Assembly (NCBI GenBank): GCA_964449775.1 | Contig: CAYVBQ010000031.1 | Coordinates: forward strand, 1 to 46,415 | Direction of reading: 5' to 3' | Source of the DNA: Fen-1258 sp964449775 | GTDB lineage: Bacteria; Bacteroidota; Ignavibacteria; Ignavibacteriales; Melioribacteraceae | DNA length: 46,415 bases | Part shown: in pieces, positions 18,028 through 27,138 of the stretch | Layout of the letters: every line of letters starts with the position of its first letter | Numbering within the stretch: the stretch's first letter is position 1 | Position numbers and translations under genes: made by a program | The notes under the pieces: generated by a model | Told to the model about the DNA's origin: nothing | The model's database searches: none | What the model saw: only the letters and a program-made list of their open reading frames with translations

Positions 18028-21000
18028 TTATCTCATTAAAATCATCTTTTTTACCAATGTAAATCCTTCGGCACTCATCCGGTAGAAATATATTCCGCTG
18101 CTCACCGGATTACCTATTGAGTTGCTACCGTTCCAAACCAAATTGTATTTGCCTGCATTACGGAATGAATTTTCCAAAACATTAACCAACTGACCGAGAG
18201 AATTGTAAACCTCAATCTTAACATTGCTTGCTTTTGGTAAACTGTATTCAATCTTTGTGGAGGGATTGAAAGGATTTGGATAGTTGTTGCTCAAACTAAA
18301 ATTAAACGGAAGATTATTCTCTGTATCATTTACATCTGATGTGGTAATATTGAATACTTCAATTTCATAGAGCGAGTATCCATACGGAGTACTGCGTTTA
18401 GTTCCGTAAATTCTTAAGTACCTTGCATTGGCTTGAACGTTGTATTTCTCAAATCCTCCACTTCCATTAGTCCGGGTTATTATAGTTGTCCAATTCAAAT
18501 TGTCATTAGAAACTTGAATCAAGTATTCCTTTCCGTATGCATATTCCCAATTCAATTGTATTTCATTAAATTGAATCGGTGTTCCGAAATCTATTGTGAT
18601 CCATTGCGGATCGGTGTATTGTGAAGACCACCGTGTACCATAACTTCCATCAACAGCTTTATTTCCTTCTAAACCCGTCCCTTCAATTGATGAAACAATA
18701 ACCGTTTTTCGAAACGCAAGATTCACAGCCGGTGCGGGATAAACTTTCAGCGTTCTACTTTTTTGATTATTTGTTTCAATCATTTCACCGATTGCTTTTT
18801 TATCATCAACGAATGCTTCGATTGTATATGTACCGGGTTTCCCTGCAATCCAATAATTGATGTTGTTGTCACCGACATTTCCACACACAAGCGCCATACC
18901 ACCTTTGGGAATAGAATCTTGTAGAGCAACAGAGCCGCTAACATATTTTCCATCTACACTGAAACTTACTTCGTGAAATGTTGAATTGGGGCTTGGTCCC
19001 GTACCGCGGTTAATAATTGTTGCGAGAAAAATTACTTTATCTCCTTTGAGAGGAAAACGAGGAACCGTCATGATGTTCGCAACTTGCAAATCAGGTTTAG
19101 GCGGACGAGGACGTAAATCTAATGTATAGTTGAATTTTATATTATCCGATGAACTTCCTATGCGAAAAGTATAAGGTCCCGGATCAATTTCATAACTATT
19201 ACTTTGCTGTCTAAAATAATAAAGTTCGTTGGGTGTTATTTCGAATGAAACAGTTTTAGTCTCTCCCGGTTCAAGAAAAATTTTCTTAAATCCTTTCAAA
19301 TCTTTTGCAAACTTAGTTACATAAGATGTCGTTTCACTCAGATACAACTGTACAACTTCTTCACCCGCACGCAAACCGGTATTCTTAACATCAACGCTAA
19401 TCGTTATTGGTTCTTCATAAAATGCCCAAGTTTGATGTGACATCCTGAAATTGCTGTAAGAAAAAGTTGTATAGCTCAATCCAAATCCAAATGCAAACAG
19501 AGGTGTATATTGTTTATAATCGAACCACCTGTATCCACCACCTTGAATTGCATCTAAATCATTTTTACTCCTATCCGGAAGCTGCGAATCGCTCATAGGC
19601 ATTATCACCGGAAGTTTACCACTCGGATTATAGTCGCCGAACAACACTTGAGCAATCGCGTTGCCGCCTTCTTGCCCGGGATAAAATGCATACAGCAAAC
19701 CCTTGATATCATTAATGAAAGGTGTAGCTGTGCAAATTCCTCCGCTTATCATAACAACAATAACATTTGGATTAGCATTCTTTATTAGCTGAATAAAATC
19801 TTTCTGTTTTCCGGGCAATTCAATCGAACTGTTTACGCGGTCAATCGGCTCTCCTTCTTGTGTTGGGTCTAATCCGCCGAAATAAATTACAACATCTGCC
19901 TGTGTAGCTTTTTGCAAAGCATCATAAACATCACTCGCATAATTCCCGGCAATTGTACATCCTTGAGCGTATAAAACTTTACTTGTACCAAGATAATTTT
20001 CAATTCCTTGTCTCGGAGAAACTTTATAAAACGGATCAACCCAACTGCTGCCGGAAGCGTCTGTTCTCATTTCGTTTGCGTTAGGTCCTAACACTGCAAT
20101 TGTTTTTATAGTGTTTTTGTCTAACGGTAAAATGTTGTCTTGATTTTTTAATAGTACAATTCCTTTTTTGCCTGCTTCCAAACATAGAGCTTGGTGTACC
20201 GGACTGTTAACATCACCTGGATCGCCGGCAGGGTAGTAATCCATTATACCGGATAAAATTTTTGTACGTAATACTCTTCGCACGGCATTATTGATATCTT
20301 CCACTGTTAACTTACCACTTTTGACAAGAGCCGATAAGCCGCTGGTTGTATCTGCATAAAGACTCGAACCCATTTCAATATCGCATCCTGCTTTTATCGC
20401 TTCATCCGGATTCCAATAAATTGACCACCAATCACTTACAACATAATATGGAAATCCCCATTTAGTTCGAAGAACAGTTGTAAGAAGTGTAGGATTTTTT
20501 GCTGCACTTTTCCCGTTAAGTGAGTTATATGAACTCATAACGCTCATAGCACCGCCAATTTGAATTGCTTCACGAAACTGCAAACCGTGATGTTCCAGCA
20601 GCATTCGATTGCTGAGTGTGTAGTTGTTGCTTGTTCTTCCGTCTTGTCTGTACTCGGTATAAAAATGTTTTATAGTTGCGATAGTTGGGGTAGATTGCAC
20701 ACCTTGAACGATTGAAGTATTTATCTTAGCATTCAAATAAGGATCTTCGCCACCGGTTTCAGGAGATCTGCCGTTGCGGGGATCGAGGCAGAGATCCAAA
20801 CATGGTCCAAGCATTTGATGAATTCCTTTCCCGCGAAATTCTTTTCCCATCGCCTCACCAACTTTATAAACCAGATCAACGTCCCATGTTGCGGCTAATC
20901 CAATTCCTACAGGGAATGATGTTGCCAATCCGTTTCGTACACCGTGAGGTCCATCCGACATTACAAATCCGGGAATATTTAAACGCGTGTTATCGGCAGT

Positions 21001-21174
21001 GTTCATTCCTCCTTCTTTATGAAGCTGTAGGATCTTTTCTTCAAGAGTCATTTTCGAAATGATATCTGTAATTCGTTCTTCAAGAGTTTGTGAAAAAGTA
21101 TTTGTCTGGAGCAGCAAGAGAATGAATAAAATGATTTGAATAGATTTTCCCGGAATATTTTTAATTACCAACAT
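18028..21174 (-). CDS. Secreted GH3 enzyme with CARDB, F5/8C (discoidin) and T9SS domains
   Basis: The frame is open to a TTG at 21222, but the ATG at 21174 gives the best signal peptide (MLVIKNIPGKSIQIILFILL..SQ) and has a weak AGGA upstream, so it is chosen. ATG 21201 is an alternative. The 1048-residue product has a GH3 core (MSDGPHGVRNG, nucleophile D248 in YVVSDWWS) and a Fn3-like domain (SVDVKNTGLRAGEEVVQLYL). A CARDB domain follows (DLQVANIMTVPRFPLKGD... ETNNQ), then a discoidin/F5-8C carbohydrate-binding domain (NLAFRKTV...AVDGSYGTRWSS...RYLRIYG) and a T9SS type A sorting domain (NNYPNPFNPSTKIEYSLP). Unlike the other GH3 enzymes here it is marked for T9SS export, so it likely acts at the cell surface. 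It is transcribed divergently from the LacI-type regulator gene. Confidence 0.92.
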   Translation of the reverse strand: MLVIKNIPGKSIQIILFILLLLQTNTFSQTLEERITDIISKMTLEEKILQLHKEGGMNTADNTRLNIPGFVMSDGPHGVRNGLATSFPVGIGLAATWDVDLVYKVGEAMGKEFRGKGIHQMLGPCLDLCLDPRNGRSPETGGEDPYLNAKINTSIVQGVQSTPTIATIKHFYTEYRQDGRTSNNYTLSNRMLLEHHGLQFREAIQIGGAMSVMSSYNSLNGKSAAKNPTLLTTVLRTKWGFPYYVVSDWWSIYWNPDEAIKAGCDIEMGSSLYADTTSGLSALVKSGKLTVEDINNAVRRVLRTKILSGIMDYYPAGDPGDVNSPVHQALCLEAGKKGIVLLKNQDNILPLDKNTIKTIAVLGPNANEMRTDASGSSWVDPFYKVSPRQGIENYLGTSKVLYAQGCTIAGNYASDVYDALQKATQADVVIYFGGLDPTQEGEPIDRVNSSIELPGKQKDFIQLIKNANPNVIVVMISGGICTATPFINDIKGLLYAFYPGQEGGNAIAQVLFGDYNPSGKLPVIMPMSDSQLPDRSKNDLDAIQGGGYRWFDYKQYTPLFAFGFGLSYTTFSYSNFRMSHQTWAFYEEPITISVDVKNTGLRAGEEVVQLYLSETTSYVTKFAKDLKGFKKIFLEPGETKTVSFEITPNELYYFRQQSNSYEIDPGPYTFRIGSSSDNIKFNYTLDLRPRPPKPDLQVANIMTVPRFPLKGDKVIFLATIINRGTGPSPNSTFHEVSFSVDGKYVSGSVALQDSIPKGGMALVCGNVGDNNINYWIAGKPGTYTIEAFVDDKKAIGEMIETNNQKSRTLKVYPAPAVNLAFRKTVIVSSIEGTGLEGNKAVDGSYGTRWSSQYTDPQWITIDFGTPIQFNEIQLNWEYAYGKEYLIQVSNDNLNWTTIITRTNGSGGFEKYNVQANARYLRIYGTKRSTPYGYSLYEIEVFNITTSDVNDTENNLPFNFSLSNNYPNPFNPSTKIEYSLPKASNVKIEVYNSLGQLVNVLENSFRNAGKYNLVWNGSNSIGNPVSSGIYFYRMSAEGFTLVKKMILMR

Positions 21175-21364
21175 GCTTAAGTGTCCTGTGTAATTTCTCA
21201 TATCAAAATAGTTTACGAACAAATTTACAATTTTCTATCCTTATTATTTACTTTGAGAGTCCTCTTTATTAGGGAATTTGCGCGATTCATCACTCAGAAA
21301 CAGTATCATTACTTCATCTTGAAGTTGGATTGATGTAAAATATTTTGTTCTCCTAAAATTGTTC

Positions 21365-21393
21365 TTGACAATTATGACCTGCATTGTTAATTT
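21365..21393 (+). promoter_or_regulatory. Sigma-70-like promoter of the LacI-type gene
   Basis: TTGACA at 21365-21370 and TAATTT at 21388-21393 are separated by 17 bp. The start point would fall near 21400, directly in front of the operator palindrome at 21403-21418. This is a motif match only. Confidence 0.5.
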
Positions 21394-21402
21394 AAAACAG
21401 CG

Positions 21403-21418
21403 ATGTAAACGTTTACAT
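21403..21418. promoter_or_regulatory. LacI/GalR-type operator, perfect 16-bp palindrome
   Basis: ATGTAAACGTTTACAT is a perfect palindrome with the central CG typical of LacI-family operators. It lies 30 bp upstream of the LacI-type start codon and just after the predicted -10 box, so binding would block transcription of the regulator and of the GH94/glucoamylase genes behind it. It also lies in the shared region with the divergent GH3 gene. I saw no second perfect copy in the window. Confidence 0.75.
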
Positions 21419-21447
21419 TATATATTTATTCCTCAGAGCAGGTTTTA

Positions 21448-22443
21448 ATGCCGATAACTATTAAGCAGATTGCAAAAAAGGCAAATGTATCAATTGCCAC
21501 TGTATCAAGAGCGCTTGGCGGCGATAGAAAGGTCCGTGAAGACACTAAAAAGCTTGTGCTTAAAATCGCAAAGCAACTCAACTATAACCCTAATATAATC
21601 GCGCGCAACTTTGTAAAAGGTAAATCAAATATCATCGGATTAATATTGCCTGATATCTCCGACGAATACTTCTCAGAAATCATTAGGAGTATTGATGACA
21701 CATCGTATCTGAACGGATATTACACTATGGTTATGAGTTCTCATGAAAACAGATCTCTTACAGAATCCATCAATACAATGATGAACAGCGGAATAGTCGG
21801 CGGATTCATTTTACTTATACCGTTTATAAATAGCGATATTAAAAAAGCGCTTAACAGTGGCAGCGTTCCATTCGTATTGATCAGCGGAGATGATGACATT
21901 GGAGATTTTGATGTAGTTACAATAGATAACTATCAATCGGCATTTAGGATGGTGGAATTTCTGGTGGAGAAGGGATACAAAAAAATTGCTCACATATCCG
22001 GACCGCCAAATAACAATGATGCTTCTCTGAGAAAGAAAGGGTTTTTAGATGCCTGTTCAAAATATAAAATAGATGTAAAGAAGAGTTGGCTAGCGAAAGG
22101 AAATTTCACTATGGAGAGCGGGGAACAAGCTTGTTCTAAACTTCTTAGTGAAAAAGAAAAACCAGAAGTTATTTTTGCTGCAAATGATATGATGGCGCTT
22201 GGCTGCTATAAAGCAATTCATTCTTTAGGAATGAAAATACCGGCTGATATAGCAATAACCGGATTTGATGATATTCTGATCTCCGAATATGCAAATCCTT
22301 CTCTTACCACAATCAGGGTGGATACTGACCGAATTGGAAAAATAGCTGCAGAACGGCTCATTGAAAAAATGAACGGTTCAATTAATAAAACAATTCAGAA
22401 AAAAGAAATTGCATCTCAACTTGTAATTAGAAGTTCGTGCTAA
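21448..22443 (+). CDS. LacI-family transcriptional regulator
   Basis: The 331-residue protein has the N-terminal LacI helix-turn-helix (TIKQIAKKANVSIATVSRAL) with hinge helix (PNIIARNFVKGKSNIIGLILP) and a periplasmic-binding-protein-like effector domain (FAANDMMALGCYKA, ITGFDDILISEYANPSLTTI). It is expected to bind the palindrome at 21403-21418 and respond to a sugar or sugar phosphate. It is followed by the GH94 gene after 24 bp and faces the T9SS-exported GH3 gene, so these are its most likely targets. A weak AGG (21440-21442) serves as ribosome site. Confidence 0.93.
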   Translation: MPITIKQIAKKANVSIATVSRALGGDRKVREDTKKLVLKIAKQLNYNPNIIARNFVKGKSNIIGLILPDISDEYFSEIIRSIDDTSYLNGYYTMVMSSHENRSLTESINTMMNSGIVGGFILLIPFINSDIKKALNSGSVPFVLISGDDDIGDFDVVTIDNYQSAFRMVEFLVEKGYKKIAHISGPPNNNDASLRKKGFLDACSKYKIDVKKSWLAKGNFTMESGEQACSKLLSEKEKPEVIFAANDMMALGCYKAIHSLGMKIPADIAITGFDDILISEYANPSLTTIRVDTDRIGKIAAERLIEKMNGSINKTIQKKEIASQLVIRSSC

Positions 22444-22467
22444 AACTATTAAATCGGGAAATTGAAA

Positions 22468-24843
22468 GTGGCAAAGTACAAAACCAAGTACGGTTATTTT
22501 ACTGATGACGGAAACGAATATGTAATCACAAATCATAAAACTCCAAAACCATGGATTAATGTAATTTCGAATGGAGTTTATGGATTGGTGATTTCACAAA
22601 CCGGTGGCGGCTTTAGCTGGAATGAACACTCCGAGTTTAACCGGCTAAACCGATGGCACCAGGATCTGATACGAGATGACTGGGGCAAATACTTTTATTT
22701 TAAGAATAACAAAACCGGCGAAGTCTGGAACCCCACGTGGATGCCTACAAAAAACGAATTACAAAATTATGAAGCCCGTTACGGTTTCGGCTACACTGTA
22801 TTCAAATCTGAATTCAAAAATATTATCGTGGAACTGGAGCTCTTTGTTCCAATGAATGACAATCTTGAGATTTGGAATTTCAAGATTACCAATAACTCAA
22901 AGGAGCTGCTCGATCTTTCTATCTATTCTTATTTCGAGTGGTGTCTCGGTACATCTAACGATCATCATCGGGAATTTCATAAGCAATTTGTTGAGACGGA
23001 ATTCAACGCAGAAAACAATGCTATGCTGGCAACAAAACGATTGTGGGATGTTCCGCTTGGAGATCGGGGGCATTGGAATATTGAATACCCTTACTACGGA
23101 TTTATCTCATCGAATAAAGCAATAATAGATTTCGAAGGTGACAAAGAAGAGTTCATCGGTCAATACAACAATCTTGATAAACCCGCCGGATTGATGAAAG
23201 ATTCACTTTCCAATAAAGTTGGCAAGTGGAACGATTCGATAGGAACAGTACATGTTAAAGCAAATGTTGCAGAAGATAAATTCAGATCAATTGCGTTTTA
23301 TCTTGGAATTCAATCAACTAAAAAAGATGTTTTCGAAACTCTGAAAAAATTCCGTACAGAAGAGCAAATCCAGAATGCCTTAGAAGATGTGAAAAAATAT
23401 TGGTCATCTTTATTAGGTACACTTGAAATCAAAACACCTGATGATGCAATGGATCTGATGATTAATAAGTGGGTTCGCTATCAAGCTATTGCCGGCAGAT
23501 TATTGGCTCGTACAGCGTACTATCAGCAAAGCGGCGCGTTTGGTTTTCGAGATCAACTTCAAGACAGCATGGTCTATTTGCCGATAGATCACACATTATG
23601 CGAGAAACAAATTCGTCTTCACGCCCGCCATCAATTTGAAGATGGTACAGTTCTGCATTGGTGGCATCCCATTAGCGAAACCGGATTACCAACCAAAATG
23701 ACCGACGACCTGCTATGGCTTCCATTTATTCTCTTCCATTATCTTGATGAAACTGCGAATTACAAATTCTTGGATGAGACAGAATCTTATTACGACAATA
23801 AAGAAAAGCAAGATTCACTGTTCAATCACTGTGTAGGTTCAATAGAAAAAGTTTTAACCCGCTATAGTGATCGCGGCTTGCCTTTAATAGGGGCAGGCGA
23901 CTGGAACGATGGCTTAAGCGCTGTCGGTTTGGAATTTAAAGGAGAATCCGTTTGGCTCGCACATTTCTTCTACCTGATCTTAAAAAGATTTGCAAGTCTA
24001 TCAGAAAAAGTTGGAAGAGTTGATTTGCAAATTCGTTACAATGTGAAAGCCGATGAATTGAGAGAGGCAATCAATACTTTCACCTGGGATGGAAAATGGT
24101 TTTGGCGCGCAACTAAAGATAATGGTAGTAAAATAGGAAGTGATGAATGTGAAGAAGGAAAAATTTATCTCAATGCTCAAACGTGGAGTGTAATTAGCAA
24201 TTCTACAGATAAAGAAAGACAAACAGATGCAATGAATTCTGTTTCAAACTTTTTATTGAAAGACAATGGTGCGCTTTTACTTTGGCCGGCGTATTCAAAA
24301 CCGGATAAATTTATTGGTTACCTTTCTCGTTATGCACCCGCAAGAAGAGAGAACGGCGGTGTCTATACTCACGCCGCAACCTGGGCAATTCAAGCTTATG
24401 CAATGTTGAAAGATGCAGACAATGCCTGGCTGGCATATTCAAGATTGAATCCGATTAATAGTGGAATGGATCCCGAGAAATACGTTGCAGAACCTTTCGT
24501 AACTCCGGGTAATATTGACGGACCTGATTCACCAAATTACGGAATGGCGGGATGGACATGGTATACCGGATCCGCTCAATGGTACAGTAAAGTTGTTCTG
24601 GAATGGATTCTTGGTATTCGTCCAACTGAAAATGGTTTGTTAATTGATCCGTGCATTCCAAAAACGTGGAAGGAATACAAAGTTAAACGCACTTTCCGTG
24701 GAGCGGTTTATAATATAGAAGTGAAAAATAAATCCGGTGTTTCATTTGGCGTTTCAGAAATTTTTGTGGATGGAATTAAGCAAACTGAAAATCTTATCAG
24801 ACCGGAAAATAAGTCCTATGTTGAAGTTGAAGTTATACTTTAA
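22468..24843 (+). CDS. GH94 family disaccharide phosphorylase (cellobiose phosphorylase-like)
   Basis: GTG 22468 is preferred to the TTG at 22462, because GGGAA at 22456-22460 would overlap the TTG spacing. The 791-residue protein has no signal peptide, so it acts in the cytoplasm. It has the GH94 N-terminal beta-sandwich (TPKPWINVISNGVYGLVISQ, then TGGGFSW) and an (alpha/alpha)6 barrel with GFRDQLQD (D362, D366), LHARHQFEDG and GAGDWNDGL. D481 of GDWND sits where cellobiose and chitobiose phosphorylases keep the general acid, by position recalled from family knowledge. The length (about 800) fits disaccharide phosphorylases, not the longer 1,2-beta-oligoglucan enzymes. It releases glucose 1-phosphate from imported disaccharide. 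The linkage (1,4, 1,3 or 1,2) is not settled by sequence. Confidence 0.85.
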   Translation: MAKYKTKYGYFTDDGNEYVITNHKTPKPWINVISNGVYGLVISQTGGGFSWNEHSEFNRLNRWHQDLIRDDWGKYFYFKNNKTGEVWNPTWMPTKNELQNYEARYGFGYTVFKSEFKNIIVELELFVPMNDNLEIWNFKITNNSKELLDLSIYSYFEWCLGTSNDHHREFHKQFVETEFNAENNAMLATKRLWDVPLGDRGHWNIEYPYYGFISSNKAIIDFEGDKEEFIGQYNNLDKPAGLMKDSLSNKVGKWNDSIGTVHVKANVAEDKFRSIAFYLGIQSTKKDVFETLKKFRTEEQIQNALEDVKKYWSSLLGTLEIKTPDDAMDLMINKWVRYQAIAGRLLARTAYYQQSGAFGFRDQLQDSMVYLPIDHTLCEKQIRLHARHQFEDGTVLHWWHPISETGLPTKMTDDLLWLPFILFHYLDETANYKFLDETESYYDNKEKQDSLFNHCVGSIEKVLTRYSDRGLPLIGAGDWNDGLSAVGLEFKGESVWLAHFFYLILKRFASLSEKVGRVDLQIRYNVKADELREAINTFTWDGKWFWRATKDNGSKIGSDECEEGKIYLNAQTWSVISNSTDKERQTDAMNSVSNFLLKDNGALLLWPAYSKPDKFIGYLSRYAPARRENGGVYTHAATWAIQAYAMLKDADNAWLAYSRLNPINSGMDPEKYVAEPFVTPGNIDGPDSPNYGMAGWTWYTGSAQWYSKVVLEWILGIRPTENGLLIDPCIPKTWKEYKVKRTFRGAVYNIEVKNKSGVSFGVSEIFVDGIKQTENLIRPENKSYVEVEVIL

Positions 24844-24861
24844 AAATCTGAAAGGTGTTTT

Positions 24862-26247
24862 ATGAGAAAGTTAATTTACTTGCTGCTTTTCGTTTTTATA
24901 ATGAATGCGGGATGTCAATCCCGGGATGTGAAATATCTTTCTTATGACAAAATAGATTTCAAGCTCACTCAAAAAGAAGAAGCATTTCTAAGTACCCTGC
25001 AATACAAATCATTTCTCTACTTCATTCATGAAATGAATCCCGAGAATGGAATGGTGAAAGACCGTTCACAAGATGGATCACCTGCTACTATAGCTGCTGT
25101 TGGTTTTGCTGTTCCTATTTGGGCAATTGGTGCGGAGAAGGGATGGATTACAAGAGACCAGTCTGTTCAATACACTCTTTCGATGCTCAATTTTTTGTGG
25201 AATTCCGAACAGAGTCAAGAACCGTTAGCAACCGGTTACAAAGGATTTTATTATCACTTCCTTGATATGAAAACGGGAAAGAGGTTTTGGAATTGCGAAC
25301 TATCATCGATTGATTCCGGAATTCTCTATTGCGGAATTATCTTCGCACGGCAATATTACAATGGTACAAATGAAAAAGAAATACAGATCAGAGAGTTATC
25401 TACAAAATTATTAGCCAGAGTTGATTGGAAATTTTTCACAATGCCGGATACCGGTAAATATGCAAACACAATTTCACTCGGCTGGGACAAAAAAGATGGG
25501 TTCAATAAACTTGGATGGTGGGGTTATACCGAAGCTTTATTCTTATACATTATTGCTGCGGGAATGGATATGCCCAATGCTGAAAAAGGATATGATACCT
25601 GGCTGAAAACATATCAGTGGCGGCAACCTTACAGCGAAAAATTAGGTCACGTTGTATTTCCGGCTCTGTTCATTCATCAATTTTCTTTCCTCTGGTTCGA
25701 TGGACGAGGTCTGATCGATAAGTATATGAAGAAACGAGGTATAGATTATTTTGAAAATTCACGGCGCGCAACATACGTCCAACGCGAATATGCAATCAGA
25801 AATTTAAATAAATGGGTTGGGTATGACTCGTTAACTTGGGGATTGACGGCGTGCGATGGTCCTGGAGAGAAATATAATTTTGACGGAAAAGAATTTTGGA
25901 CATATTCCGCGCGCGGAACTTCAGGACCCGATTCAACATTTGACGATGGAACAATTGCACCAACAGCTGCGGGCGGTTCAATCCCATTCGCACCGGAAAT
26001 TACTATTCCGACTTTAATGAACATGTATGATAAATATGGCTCGAAAGGACTCTGGGGCAAGTACGGATTTCTGGATGCGTTCAACCCAACTTTGAAATGG
26101 TACGACAAAGATTATCTTGGACTTGATCAGGGACCGATTGTAATAATGATTGAAAATTACATGAACGGATTTGTCTGGAAATATTTTATGAAAGATCCAA
26201 TTGTGCTGGAAGGATTGACGCGACTCGGATTCAAAAATAATAAATGA
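24862..26247 (+). CDS. Lipoprotein with glucoamylase-like (GH144-type) domain
   Basis: The N-terminus MRKLIYLLLFVFIMNAGC is a lipoprotein signal with Cys18 as lipid site. The remaining about 440 residues match the glucoamylase-like domain (PF10091): LQYKSFLYFIHEMNPENGMV, AAVGFAVPIWAIGAEKGWI, WGLTACDGPGEKYNFDG, DDGTIAPTAAGGSIPFAPE, and DQGPIVIMIENYMNGFVWKY near the end. Members of this fold from Chitinophaga are endo-beta-1,2-glucanases (GH144). The product therefore probably cuts a beta-glucan at the outer membrane or periplasm. It follows the GH94 gene by 18 bp, so both may fall under the LacI-type regulator. A paralogue with Fn3 and T9SS domains is encoded at 29210-31204. Confidence 0.85.
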   Translation: MRKLIYLLLFVFIMNAGCQSRDVKYLSYDKIDFKLTQKEEAFLSTLQYKSFLYFIHEMNPENGMVKDRSQDGSPATIAAVGFAVPIWAIGAEKGWITRDQSVQYTLSMLNFLWNSEQSQEPLATGYKGFYYHFLDMKTGKRFWNCELSSIDSGILYCGIIFARQYYNGTNEKEIQIRELSTKLLARVDWKFFTMPDTGKYANTISLGWDKKDGFNKLGWWGYTEALFLYIIAAGMDMPNAEKGYDTWLKTYQWRQPYSEKLGHVVFPALFIHQFSFLWFDGRGLIDKYMKKRGIDYFENSRRATYVQREYAIRNLNKWVGYDSLTWGLTACDGPGEKYNFDGKEFWTYSARGTSGPDSTFDDGTIAPTAAGGSIPFAPEITIPTLMNMYDKYGSKGLWGKYGFLDAFNPTLKWYDKDYLGLDQGPIVIMIENYMNGFVWKYFMKDPIVLEGLTRLGFKNNK

Positions 26248-26277
26248 GCTCACTCTAAAAAGGTATTTTTAGTATTT

Positions 26278-26358
26278 GTCATTGCGAGCGGAGCGAAGCA
26301 ATCTTCAGAATTTAGTTCAAAAACAATAGATTGCTTCGTCGCTTCGCTCCTCGCAATG
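26278..26358. repeat. Dispersed hairpin repeat, CATTGCGAG family, copy 3
   Basis: GTCATTGCGAGCGGAGCGAA to GCAATCT (26278-26304) pairs almost perfectly with AGATTGCTTCG...GCTCCTCGCAATG (26328-26357). It follows the stop codon of the glucoamylase-type gene by about 30 bp and could act as a transcription or mRNA end structure. Confidence 0.8.
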
Positions 26359-26841
26359 GGTATAATAGTCATTTTGTGTTGCTGTTTTAACATTGAATAT
26401 TACTACAAAAACAATTTTAGTTGTTATACAGCTATCATAATTTATTCAACAACTTAAAAAGTATTGTAGTGTTTTTCTCAAGTTGTTTTTCCGCATTGCT
26501 TTTAACAGCATGTTATAAGGATGAAAGTCATCTTCATTATTTTAATGATTATATTTTGTGTGGTTGCATTAAAAAATTATATGTTATAAAATAAAGACGC
26601 CACGAAAAAGCAAGGAGTAAAACTAAAAATTAAATGAAAGATAATTCAGAAACTCATTTGTTTTAAGTTTACTCCTTGTAATTATTTGTGATATAATAGG
26701 TTACTGTAATTTTAGCAACACTTTTTGACTATTATACCCGCAATGACAGAAATAACCTTTTTATAGTAGACTCATAAATAGAATTTAACTACACTCCGCT
26801 TCTCCAAATCTTTTATGGAGTTTCAAAATTTTGGAATGTGT
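26359..26841. other. AT-rich noncoding stretch with one inverted repeat
   Basis: No supported gene is seen. The only structure noticed is an 11-bp inverted repeat, CAAGGAGTAAA (26611-26621) and TTTACTCCTTG (26668-26678), with a 46-nt spacer. Degraded CATTGCGAG-like bits (CGCAATGACAG near 26741) suggest remnants of the repeat family. The promoter of the next gene is probably here but cannot be pinpointed. Confidence 0.5.
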
Positions 26842-27138
26842 ATGAATGAAGAGCAACCAATAATTAACAAGTTCATTCCCCAAAACAGAACAACAGAAGG
26901 TTCGAGAGATTATTTCAAAAAGTATCTGATATTGATTCTTGTTTTGCTTTCGTTGGCTATTCAAGTTTTCGGTCAGTCAAATCTTCTCGATGAGTTCAAG
27001 GCAACTGATGGCTGGAAAGTTTATATCTCGGATAGTGCTAAAATGAAAATATCTCAATGGAAAAGTCATATTAATGTGAACAATGAAGAGATTAAAAAAA
27101 ATACCAGCAACATTAAAAATAATCTATTGAAAAAATGA
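26842..27138 (+). CDS. Short secreted protein, probable truncated N-terminal fragment of a larger glycan-acting protein
   Basis: Start candidates are ATG 26815, 26836 and 26842; the last has GGA 6 nt upstream and is chosen. The 98-residue product has a membrane-crossing signal (YLILILVLLSLAIQVFGQ) and then LLDEFKATDGWKVYISDSAK. That stretch resembles the first strands of a jelly-roll binding domain found at the N-terminus of larger secreted glycosidases. It then runs into a low-complexity Lys/Asn-rich end. The stop overlaps the GH2 start as ATGA. It could be a decayed gene head, a deletion product joined to the GH2 gene, or a small genuine exported protein; decay seems likeliest. Confidence 0.5.
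   Translation: MNEEQPIINKFIPQNRTTEGSRDYFKKYLILILVLLSLAIQVFGQSNLLDEFKATDGWKVYISDSAKMKISQWKSHINVNNEEIKKNTSNIKNNLLKK

Noticed and set aside
22468..24843. 1,2-beta-oligoglucan phosphorylase as a firm call for the GH94 gene
   Set aside because: Its 791 residues fit disaccharide phosphorylases better than the roughly 1,100-residue oligoglucan enzymes, so only a family-level call is made.
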